8,802 bases of DNA, from NCBI GenBank assembly GCA_023621975.1, contig JAMOAC010000428.1:1-8802 (forward strand), written 5' to 3'. The translations under genes were made by a program, and so were the position numbers. The notes below the pieces were generated by a model. The model saw only the letters and a list, made by a program, of their open reading frames with translations. It made no database searches and was not told the origin of the DNA. The stretch's first letter is position 1, and each line of letters begins with the position of its first letter. Positions 1 through 6,064 of the stretch are shown here, piece after piece. This DNA is from Bacillota bacterium (GTDB lineage: Bacteria > Bacillota_A > Clostridia > Acetivibrionales > DUMB01).

Positions 1-2213
1 TTAACACTCTTTCTTCAGATGAAATCAAAAAAGAAATGCAGCAGGCCGTATCCAGGAAAAGAAGCTATTTTAACTTTGTTCATCGACTGGCCGGCGGAGA
101 AGAAAGAGAAGTGGAAGTATATAGTTTTCCTGTGACAATAAAAGAGAAGGTGTATTTGTTTTCCATCATAAATGACATATCAGACAAGCTGTACAGGGAA
201 TTGATGTTTAATACGCTGTTCCTTAACTTGCCTTACGCCGTTGTTATTTTGGACAGGGAACAGAGGATTGTAAATGTCAGCAAAGATTTCACCCGTATTT
301 TTCAGTACGAACTTGAAGAAGCAAGGTTGAAATACATCAATGAGCTGGTGGCATTACCTGAAAACAAGTCTCAAATAGACCAAAACATTCAGCTGATTTA
401 CCGGGGAGAAATTATCAAGCAGGAAGGCATAAGAAGGAGGAAAGACGGTAAGCTGATTTATGTGGAAATAATAGGATATCCTGTAATGAACCGCCAGTCC
501 ATAATCGGGGCGTATGTAATATACAACGATATTTCGGAAAAAAAGGCTTATGAAGAGCAGTTGGTGCTGTTTAAAAAAATACTGGAGAATAACTCGGAAG
601 GTGTAGTAATTACCGATACTGCCGGGAAAATTGAATGGGTAAATGCAGCCTTTGAGAAAATAACAGGGTATTCACTGGCAGAGGTGAAAGATCGCAATAT
701 GAATGTCCTGAAATCAGGAATGCAGGAGCGGAGCTTTTATGAAGATATGTGGAACCAGCTGATAAACAACGGAACATGGAGCGGCGAGATATGGAACAAA
801 ACCAGGAGCGGCGAACTATATTCCGAGTGGCTGACAATAAGCAGCATTAAGGACAACTTTGGCAAAACTGCTCATTATGTAGGAGTCTTTAAAGATCTGA
901 GTGAAAAGAAAAAAATCGACAGGCGGATGGCCGAACTTCAGCAGAAAGATACCCTTACAGGCCTGTATAACAGGGACTTTTTCATTAAACTTGTAGATAA
1001 TTACATTAACAACTGCAAGGAAGACGAGCAATTTTCAATCATTTTTATAGATATTGAAAACCTCAAGGAAATCAACAATTCCCTAGGCTACCATATCGGT
1101 GACAAGCTGCTGGTTGAACTGTCCGTAAGGTTGCAGCTTTTAATGAAAGACGTTCATATATTGTCAAGATACAGCGGAGATGAATTTGCGGTCCTTTACA
1201 GCGGGAAGGATATAAAATCTTTTGCAGAATTATTGCTTGAAAACATTAAAAATCCTTTCATGATAGAAAATACGGTATTAAACGTGTCGGCAAATATCGG
1301 GATCAGCAAGTTTCCCGATGACGGCAAAGATGCCGAAACACTGGTCAGATACGCGGAGACCGCCGTGTATAAAACAAAAGGACAGCTGGAAGAGAAAGTA
1401 TCCTTTTATACCAGGGAGATGTCTGAAGAAATTGAGGAGAGATTTTACATAGCAAATCTGCTGGAAAGGGCAATAACTAACGGAGAGCTGCATATTCATT
1501 ACCAGCCTATATTCAGTATTGAAAACCCGGCAAAAATTGTGGGCACAGAGGCGCTGCTCCGGTGGAACAATCCCGTTTTGGGACAGGTGGCGCCGGACAA
1601 ATTTATTCCGGTGGCGGAAAAAACCGGGCATATAATATATATTGGGGAATGGGTACTGAAGGAAGTGTGCAAACAAGTTGAGTCATGGAGGCAGGCAGGG
1701 TATAGCATTTTACCAGTGGCAGTCAATGTTTCGGTAAAACAGCTGGAGCAGACTGGTTTTGCAGGTAGAGTCAGGGAAATTGTTGAAAAGCATAATGTAG
1801 AGCCGAATAACATAGAACTGGAAATAACGGAAAGTGTGTCTTCGGGAAATTTGACAGCTATTTTGAAAAACCTGAAGGAGCTGAAAAAGGAAGGATTTAA
1901 AATTTCCATGGATGATTTTGGAACGGGGTTTTCTTCCCTTGGACAGATAGACAGGTTTGAGCTGGACAAGTTGAAAATAGACAAGATTTTTATAGACGGT
2001 TTGTTAAGTATCTCGAAGAAGCAAAACCTGGTTAAGTCAATTATTGCAATGGCAAGAAGCCTGAATTTAACCGTAGTGGCAGAAGGAATTGAAACCATCG
2101 AGCAGTTATTACACCTGAAGGAATTTGGATGTCATTTGGGACAGGGGTATTTATTAAGCAAACCTTTGCCGGCAAAGGAAATCGAAATCCTGCTCGGCAT
2201 GTACAATAACTGA
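1..2213 (+). CDS. PAS-PAS-PAS-GGDEF-EAL cyclic-di-GMP signalling protein (5' partial)
   Basis: This protein would make and/or break down cyclic di-GMP in response to a signal sensed by its PAS domains. The frame stays open from base 3 through the first ATG at 36. That ATG lacks a Shine-Dalgarno and would cut a PAS domain in half, so the true start lies outside the window. Numbering from that ATG: end of a first PAS domain (1-52, closing with IINDIS), second PAS (about 60-170), third PAS (about 180-295), GGDEF (about 310-465) and EAL (about 478-717). The GGDEF signature reads SGDEF (380-384), with the metal-binding Asp of FIDIENLKEIN and the HIGDKLL motif kept. The inhibitory RxxD site is replaced by KxxH. 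The EAL domain has all the usual catalytic motifs: EALLRW (E505), VNVS, LEITES, DDFGTG (D626, D627), LKIDK, VAEGIET and the Gln of GQGYLLSKP. Phosphodiesterase activity is therefore likely; cyclase activity is less certain. No transmembrane segment is visible in the part present. Confidence 0.95.
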   Translation, partial: NTLSSDEIKKEMQQAVSRKRSYFNFVHRLAGGEEREVEVYSFPVTIKEKVYLFSIINDISDKLYRELMFNTLFLNLPYAVVILDREQRIVNVSKDFTRIFQYELEEARLKYINELVALPENKSQIDQNIQLIYRGEIIKQEGIRRRKDGKLIYVEIIGYPVMNRQSIIGAYVIYNDISEKKAYEEQLVLFKKILENNSEGVVITDTAGKIEWVNAAFEKITGYSLAEVKDRNMNVLKSGMQERSFYEDMWNQLINNGTWSGEIWNKTRSGELYSEWLTISSIKDNFGKTAHYVGVFKDLSEKKKIDRRMAELQQKDTLTGLYNRDFFIKLVDNYINNCKEDEQFSIIFIDIENLKEINNSLGYHIGDKLLVELSVRLQLLMKDVHILSRYSGDEFAVLYSGKDIKSFAELLLENIKNPFMIENTVLNVSANIGISKFPDDGKDAETLVRYAETAVYKTKGQLEEKVSFYTREMSEEIEERFYIANLLERAITNGELHIHYQPIFSIENPAKIVGTEALLRWNNPVLGQVAPDKFIPVAEKTGHIIYIGEWVLKEVCKQVESWRQAGYSILPVAVNVSVKQLEQTGFAGRVREIVEKHNVEPNNIELEITESVSSGNLTAILKNLKELKKEGFKISMDDFGTGFSSLGQIDRFELDKLKIDKIFIDGLLSISKKQNLVKSIIAMARSLNLTVVAEGIETIEQLLHLKEFGCHLGQGYLLSKPLPAKEIEILLGMYNN

Positions 2214-2325
2214 TAAAAAGGCATATACATAATATACACGGGAAAAATGCATAGAAAGCTGAACTGTCAAGTAAGGCAACAAAGAATGGCTGTGAAGTTA
2301 AGCAACATATTATTCAGGTGATATA

Positions 2326-3516
2326 ATGATTGAGGTTAAAGGAAAATACAATACCGCCAAGGTGTTCACTGACAACCTGGAAAGTGAAGCAATGGCCCAA
2401 ATCATGGAGCTGTGCAATCAGGAGTTTGTGAAAGACAGCATTATCAGGATTATGCCCGATGCCCATGCCGGCGCGGGCTGTACTATTGGTACCACAATGA
2501 CAATATCCGATAAAATCGTACCCAATCTCGTTGGTGTAGACATAGGCTGCGGTATTGAAGTAATAAAACTAAAGCAGAAAGAGATTGACTTCGAAAAGCT
2601 GGACAAAGTTATTTATAATCATATTCCTTCAGGGTTTGATATTAGAAAAAAGGAACATAAATATACAGAGAACATAGATTTTAACGGTTTATTCTGTAAA
2701 AACCATGTCAATCTTGAAAGGGCAAGGTTGAGTATCGGTACTTTGGGAGGCGGAAACCATTTTATTGAAGTAAACAAGGACGGTGACGGGAATTTATACC
2801 TGGTTGTCCATTCCGGCAGCAGGCATTTGGGAAAGCAGGTTGCTGAATACTATCAGGAATTGGCTTATAAGGAACTTACGGACGTAAGCAGGATAAAGGA
2901 TAAAATAATTGCCAGACTGAAAGCGGAAGGACGGGAAAATGAAATCCAGCATGAAATTCAGAAAGTCAGCCCTGTAAAAATCAGCAAGCAATTGGCTTAT
3001 TTACAGGGGGAAAGTTATTACAACTACCTGCATGACATGAAAATAGTGCAACTGTATGCCGTATATAACCGCAAGGCAATCGTTGATGAAATAATGAACA
3101 GGATGGAATTTGAGGTGGAAGAACATTTTACAACAATACACAATTATATTGACTTGGAAAGTATGATTTTGAGGAAAGGCGCTATTTCTGCCCGTAAAGG
3201 GGAAAAGGTGTTAATACCGATAAACATGAGGGACGGAAGCCTTATCTGCATCGGCAAGGGCAATAAAGACTGGAATTATTCTGCACCTCATGGAGCAGGA
3301 AGGCTGATGAGCAGGCGAGAAGCTAAAAAAGTAATCAGCCTTGAAGAATTCAAAAAGACAATGGAAGGAATATATACCACCACCGTCAGCATGTCAACGC
3401 TGGACGAATGTGCCCTGGCATACAAGCCCATGGAAGAAATCATTGACAATATACAGGACACTGTGGTTATAATTGATATCATAAAACCGGTATATAATTT
3501 CAAGGCAAGCGAATGA
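2326..3516 (+). CDS. rtcB: RtcB family RNA-splicing ligase
   Basis: GTP- and Mn2+-dependent cytoplasmic ligase that joins RNA 2',3'-cyclic phosphate (or 3'-phosphate) ends to 5'-OH ends, for tRNA or rRNA repair. At 396 residues it is close to the 408 of E. coli RtcB. Visible motifs: PDAHAGAGCTIG (residues 44-55), VDIGCG with the metal ligands D72 and C75, the SIGTLGGGNHFIEV nucleotide- and metal-binding loop, HSGSRHLG, TIHNYID, and SAPHGAGR with H322, which corresponds to the His that is guanylylated (H337 in E. coli). No key residue is missing. The start is supported by AGGTGA at 2316-2321, four bases before the ATG. It lies 112 bases after the signalling gene and 93 before the SdpI-family gene. 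No archease, PrfH, RtcA or RtcR gene is in the window, so its usual repair context is not seen here. I found no convincing promoter or terminator beside it. Confidence 0.95.
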   Translation: MIEVKGKYNTAKVFTDNLESEAMAQIMELCNQEFVKDSIIRIMPDAHAGAGCTIGTTMTISDKIVPNLVGVDIGCGIEVIKLKQKEIDFEKLDKVIYNHIPSGFDIRKKEHKYTENIDFNGLFCKNHVNLERARLSIGTLGGGNHFIEVNKDGDGNLYLVVHSGSRHLGKQVAEYYQELAYKELTDVSRIKDKIIARLKAEGRENEIQHEIQKVSPVKISKQLAYLQGESYYNYLHDMKIVQLYAVYNRKAIVDEIMNRMEFEVEEHFTTIHNYIDLESMILRKGAISARKGEKVLIPINMRDGSLICIGKGNKDWNYSAPHGAGRLMSRREAKKVISLEEFKKTMEGIYTTTVSMSTLDECALAYKPMEEIIDNIQDTVVIIDIIKPVYNFKASE

Positions 3517-3609
3517 AAATATGGGCAGTGACAATGTTTAATATGAGCAAATGCCTGATGTTGGCTTCTTTATTGTTTTTAGAGAATTTATCAAGGGGAC
3601 AATAGGATA

Positions 3610-3990
3610 ATGGGATTTTGGATTTACATGATGGTTATGAATTTATCGATTCCGTTGATAATGATTGTACTTGGCATGCGTTTTATCAAAAAGCCTCCCA
3701 GGAAAATTAATTACATTTATGGATACCGGACCTCTATGTCCATGAAAAATCAGGAAACCTGGGATTTTGCACACCGCTATTGCGGAAAACTTTGGCTGAT
3801 ACTGGGATGGTTTATGATTATCCTTTCTTTAATAGCCATGTTGTTTGTACTAGGAAAAGATAAAAATGTTGTAGGGACTTTTGGCTTAATTATATGCGGT
3901 ATACAGCTTGTTTTCCTGTTTGGTTCGATATTTTTAACGGAGATAGCCCTGAGGAAAAATTTCGATAAACATGGAAACAGAAAAAGATAA
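3610..3990 (+). CDS. SdpI/YhfL family integral membrane protein
   Basis: A 126-residue membrane protein matching the C-terminal domain of SdpI, the Bacillus subtilis immunity protein and signal transducer against the SdpC toxin. The family hallmark is clear: GYRTSMSMKNQETWDFAHRY at residues 38-57, followed by GKLW. Three hydrophobic segments are visible at about 5-25, 62-83 and 92-112, with a basic tail (KHGNRKR). Many clostridial members of this family are stand-alone proteins of this length with unknown function. An immunity role is possible from the family but is not shown here, since no SdpC-like toxin or SdpR-like regulator is adjacent. The ATG has AAGGGG at 3593-3598 (11 bases upstream) and a closer AGGA at 3604-3607. 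A separate DUF1648 protein, the module that precedes this domain in full-length SdpI, is encoded at 8439-8669. Confidence 0.88.
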   Translation: MGFWIYMMVMNLSIPLIMIVLGMRFIKKPPRKINYIYGYRTSMSMKNQETWDFAHRYCGKLWLILGWFMIILSLIAMLFVLGKDKNVVGTFGLIICGIQLVFLFGSIFLTEIALRKNFDKHGNRKR

Positions 3991-4003
3991 TAACAACATA
4001 TGC

Positions 4004-4051
4004 CATTTCTAAGCTATTTCATTTCTAAGCTGTTTCATTTCTAAACGATTT
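4004..4051. repeat. Tandem repeat, 3 x 16 bp
   Basis: Three head-to-tail copies of a 16-base unit lie at 4004-4019, 4020-4035 and 4036-4051: CATTTCTAAGCTATTT, CATTTCTAAGCTGTTT and CATTTCTAAACGATTT. Copies 1 and 2 differ at one base; copy 3 differs more. The 16-base period is not a multiple of three, and stops occur in the unit, so it is not a coding repeat. It begins 13 bases after the stop of the SdpI-family gene. Function is unknown; replication slippage is the simplest origin, and a multi-copy protein-binding site is an alternative. Confidence 0.85.
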
Positions 4052-4075
4052 AGCAGTCTGTCACAGCTGTCGTTT

Positions 4076-4210
4076 TCATTTTTCATTAGCCGTATTTACA
4101 GCCATATCAATAATATCATTATCCGATTGTTTGCACCTGTAAACCGAATTGTAATAGCAAGGTTGGCAGTCAGCATCATTCCAGATGCCGGGCTGGCATT
4201 CAGAATCACT
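4076..4210 (-). pseudogene. Possible remnant of a small Cys-rich protein
   Basis: On the minus strand a 44-codon frame runs from just after an in-frame TGA (4213-4211) to a TGA at 4078-4076. It has no plausible start codon; its only ATG is nine codons from the end. It contains two adjacent ten-residue units. The upstream one reads (TGA)SDSECQPGI and the next WNDADCQPCY, then a stretch with YYNSVYRC, and the end reads MAVNTANEK. Between the units the changes are mild (S/N, S/A, E/D) or silent (CAG/CAA for Gln, CCC/CCT for Pro), and the TGA sits where the second unit has TGG (Trp). That pattern looks like protein-level constraint in the past, with a Trp codon lost to a stop. It has four Cys. 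I do not recognise the family. It could also be chance, since two plus-strand frames are open over parts of the same bases. Confidence 0.3.
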
Positions 4211-4215
4211 TCAGA
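4163..4215. repeat. Imperfect direct duplication, 30-base period
   Basis: Two 23-base segments, 4163-4185 and 4193-4215, match at 18 of 23 positions and start exactly 30 bases apart, a multiple of three. Both contain TGGCA, TCAG and ATCA followed by CAGA, in the same spacing. The period and the type of differences fit a ten-codon duplication in a protein-coding sequence, best read on the minus strand. Confidence 0.7.
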
Positions 4216-4252
4216 CAAGCTGGATGAAATGTAAAAATATGCAAAAAAGTAG

Positions 4253-4281
4253 GTGCTTTTATGGACAATATTATATATAAT
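4253..4281 (+). promoter_or_regulatory. Possible sigma-A-type promoter for the methyltransferase unit
   Basis: A perfect TATAAT at 4276-4281 sits in an AT-rich run. The best -35 at a 17-base spacing is GTGCTT (4253-4258), which matches TTGACA poorly. A nearer TGGACA (4262-4267) is only eight bases from the -10 and cannot pair with it. If real, transcription would start near 4288 and leave a leader of about 120 bases before the ATG at 4411. Confidence 0.25.
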
Positions 4282-4313
4282 AAAAAATACGGGCTGGCAC
4301 AGTTTTTTTACCT

Positions 4314-4342
4314 GCCCTGTAAATTTGCATTGTAAGCAGGGC
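4314..4342 (+). other. GC-rich inverted repeat in the leader
   Basis: GCCCTG (4314-4319) and CAGGGC (4337-4342) are perfect inverted arms around a 17-base AT-rich loop. There is no T-run directly after the second arm, so it does not look like an intrinsic terminator in this direction. On the minus strand the arm is followed by AGGTAAAAAAACT, which is also not a T-run. It could form a weak RNA hairpin in the leader of the methyltransferase mRNA. Confidence 0.3.
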
Positions 4343-4397
4343 CGGGTTGGATTATGGAATAAAAAACTGAAAAGAATGGCATGAATACGGGAAGATC

Positions 4398-4403
4398 AGG
4401 GAG
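4398..4403 (+). promoter_or_regulatory. Ribosome binding site that sets the methyltransferase start
   Basis: AGGGAG lies seven bases before the ATG at 4411. The upstream in-frame ATG at 4381 has only GAAAAGAATGGC before it, with no good Shine-Dalgarno, so 4411 is preferred. Confidence 0.7.
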
Positions 4404-4410
4404 AGCAGCC

Positions 4411-5091
4411 ATGGAAGATTTTATGGAAGATTATAATGCGGTAAAGGCTGATTTCAACGAGATATCGGAACTTAATGATCCGAAGTGGAATCATAATAAT
4501 TGTTACTTTAACCAACTTATGAAACTTATACCGGACAATGCAGAAACCTGCCTTGATATCGGCTGTGGCAAAGGCGAGCTTTCATTCATGCTGTCCAAAA
4601 AGTGTGGAAAAGTAATCGCGGTTGACATTGCGGACAAGATGATAGAGAAGGCAAAAGCCTTACATCCTAATAAAAACATAGATTATATTTGCGGAAATAT
4701 TCTCGATATGGAATTTGAAAACGACAGCCTTGATGTTATCATAACAACGGCGACGGCACATCATTTGCCTTTTGAGTGGCTTCTGTGCTTTGCAAAGGAC
4801 AAGCTTAAAAAAGGCGGTAAACTTATCGTATTGGATCTTGTAAAGGCAAAATCGTTGACTGATTATATCATATGGGGGGTTGCCTTTTTCCCTAACGTAG
4901 TAATGAATTTAATAAAAAACGGCAGGCTTAAAAAAGACGATGAACACGCCAGGGAAGTCTGGGAAAGGCACGGCAGGCGTGATAAATATATGACGATGGA
5001 TGAAATCAGGTCACTGGCTGACAAGCATATGCCGTCAGCAAAAGTAAAGCGAAAGCTTTTTTGGAGATATTTGCTGGTATGGCAAAAGTAA
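4411..5091 (+). CDS. Class I SAM-dependent methyltransferase
   Basis: A 226-residue cytoplasmic methyltransferase of the Methyltransf_11/25 type, which moves a methyl group from S-adenosylmethionine to an unknown acceptor. Motif I is clear, CLDIGCGKG (residues 47-55). The acidic residue ending strand beta-2 is D72 in VIAVDIADKM. Further on come NILDMEFENDSLDVIITT (motif II to III region), HHLPF and KKGGKLIVLDL (post-motif III). The C-terminal part, with WERHGRR and a basic end (KVKRKLFWRYLLVWQK), may shape the acceptor site. A longer version from the ATG at 4381 would add ten residues (MNTGRSGRAA) but lacks a good ribosome binding site. The stop is 36 bases before the nucleotidyltransferase start, so the two are probably co-transcribed. 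The acceptor cannot be read from sequence; a small molecule is more likely than RNA or DNA because no nucleic-acid-binding domain is visible. Confidence 0.9.
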   Translation: MEDFMEDYNAVKADFNEISELNDPKWNHNNCYFNQLMKLIPDNAETCLDIGCGKGELSFMLSKKCGKVIAVDIADKMIEKAKALHPNKNIDYICGNILDMEFENDSLDVIITTATAHHLPFEWLLCFAKDKLKKGGKLIVLDLVKAKSLTDYIIWGVAFFPNVVMNLIKNGRLKKDDEHAREVWERHGRRDKYMTMDEIRSLADKHMPSAKVKRKLFWRYLLVWQK

Positions 5092-5112
5092 TTTGGGAAA
5101 GAAAATTTGGAC

Positions 5113-5120
5113 GGAGATGA
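5113..5120 (+). promoter_or_regulatory. Ribosome binding site that sets the nucleotidyltransferase start
   Basis: GGAGATGA differs from the ideal GGAGGTGA at one base and lies seven bases before the ATG at 5128. The alternative is a TTG at 5107, with GGGAAAG at 5095-5101. The ATG is the better start. Confidence 0.65.
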
Positions 5121-5127
5121 AGTTACT

Positions 5128-5967
5128 ATGGCGGTAGAAAACATTTTAAGCAAAATCAGCAGGGAATTGGAAGAGGTACCGGGTATCATAGGTGTTGTTT
5201 TGGGAGGATCCAGAGCACTGGGTACCCATCATGAAAGGTCCGACATAGATGTCGGGATATACTATGATGAAGCAGAGGGCTTTAATGTCGGAGAATTAAG
5301 CAGGATTGCCGCAAAACTGGATGATGAACACAGAGAAAACCTGGTTACGCAAATAGGCGGATGGGGACCCTGGGTAAATGCGGGTGGATGGCTTGTCATT
5401 CAGGGATATCATGTGGATTTCATACTGCGTGACATAAAAAGGGTAGCACAGGTTATTGATGATTGCCTGGCGGGGAAAGTAACCGCTCATTACCAGACCG
5501 GTCATCCCCATGCATATTTAAATGTAATGTATATGGGAGAAATTTCCGTTTGCAGGATAATTGCTGACCCGAAAGGTAAAATCTCGGAATTAAAATCCAG
5601 GACCAGGCCGTATCCTCAAAATTTAAAAGATGCAATAGTTCAGTTTTTTATGTTTGAGGCCTCCTTTTCATTAATGTTCGCCGAAGACAATGTCGATAAG
5701 GATGACATTTATTATGTATGCGGGCATTGTTTCAGGAGCATATCCTGCCTGAATCAGGTTTTGTTTGCATTGAATGAAGAATACTGCATTAATGAGAAGA
5801 AAGCCGTTAAAATGATTGATGGATTTAAGATAAAGCCCGTAGATTACAAAAACAGAATAGACGAGATAATTACATTGCTTTCCGCTGACAGGGACGCTGC
5901 AAAAAAAGGAGTAAACATGCTTAAGGGGCTTATTGATGAAACGAAAATGCTTGCTGAAAAGCAGTAA
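5128..5967 (+). CDS. Pol-beta superfamily nucleotidyltransferase
   Basis: A 279-residue protein that should transfer a nucleotide (NMP) from an NTP to an unknown acceptor. The superfamily signature is complete: GGSRALG at residues 26-32, then D39 and D41 in SDIDVGIYY, and the third carboxylate D97 in GYHVDFILRD. The C-terminal half (about 165-279) is predicted to be helical, with CLNQVLFALNEEYCIN and a Lys/Asp-rich end. This resembles the helical domain behind the catalytic domain in kanamycin-nucleotidyltransferase-like and DUF4037-like proteins. Antibiotic or other small-molecule adenylylation is one possibility, and a regulatory NMP transfer is another. The two-gene layout does not look like a HEPN-MNT toxin-antitoxin pair, because the catalytic and helical parts are in one chain and the partner is a methyltransferase. 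A TTG start at 5107 would add seven residues. Confidence 0.88.
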   Translation: MAVENILSKISRELEEVPGIIGVVLGGSRALGTHHERSDIDVGIYYDEAEGFNVGELSRIAAKLDDEHRENLVTQIGGWGPWVNAGGWLVIQGYHVDFILRDIKRVAQVIDDCLAGKVTAHYQTGHPHAYLNVMYMGEISVCRIIADPKGKISELKSRTRPYPQNLKDAIVQFFMFEASFSLMFAEDNVDKDDIYYVCGHCFRSISCLNQVLFALNEEYCINEKKAVKMIDGFKIKPVDYKNRIDEIITLLSADRDAAKKGVNMLKGLIDETKMLAEKQ

Positions 5968-6064
5968 AACTTTAAAAACTTATAAAGAAGATATATACAA
6001 GCAGTGGGTTCAATATAACAAAGACAATTATTAAATAAATTACTGTGCAACGGGGGTACCTAAA

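Larger units (their letters stand above)
3991..4410. other. 420-base intergenic region with repeats and a gene remnant
   Basis: No intact gene is supported here. The left part holds a 3 x 16 bp tandem repeat, and the middle an imperfect duplication with a 30-base period. A Cys-rich open frame runs on the minus strand across the middle. The right part has a possible TATAAT box, a GC-rich hairpin and the leader of the methyltransferase gene. A 10-base string, CGGGCTGGCA, occurs twice (4189-4198 and 4290-4299). A plus-strand frame is also open for about 69 codons (4013-4222), but it lacks an ATG and a ribosome binding site. Confidence 0.6.

Noticed and set aside
1278..1676. 132-codon minus-strand open frame inside the GGDEF/EAL region
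   Set aside because: It is antisense to conserved catalytic sequence and shows no recognisable domain.
1499..2098. 199-codon minus-strand open frame inside the EAL region
   Set aside because: It lies wholly antisense to a well-supported EAL domain, has no ribosome binding site that I can see, and its composition is that of a reversed coding strand.
4013..4222. Plus-strand frame open for about 69 codons in the intergenic region
   Set aside because: It has no ATG near its beginning and no ribosome binding site. The repeat units differ more harshly in this frame (V/F, S/R, P/S, A/K, G/L) than in the minus frame.
4314..4342. Intrinsic terminator
   Set aside because: The stem is only six pairs with a 17-base loop, and no T-run follows either arm.
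5107..5127. TTG start for the nucleotidyltransferase
   Set aside because: The ATG at 5128 has a near-ideal GGAGATGA seven bases upstream, and the extra seven residues (MDGDEVT) carry no family motif.
4863..5189. 108-codon minus-strand open frame spanning the methyltransferase/nucleotidyltransferase junction
   Set aside because: It overlaps two genes with clear catalytic motifs and good ribosome binding sites on the plus strand, and it has no recognisable motif.
5107..5967. HEPN-MNT toxin-antitoxin system
   Set aside because: The catalytic and helical parts are in one 279-residue chain, no separate small HEPN gene is present, and the adjacent gene is a methyltransferase.
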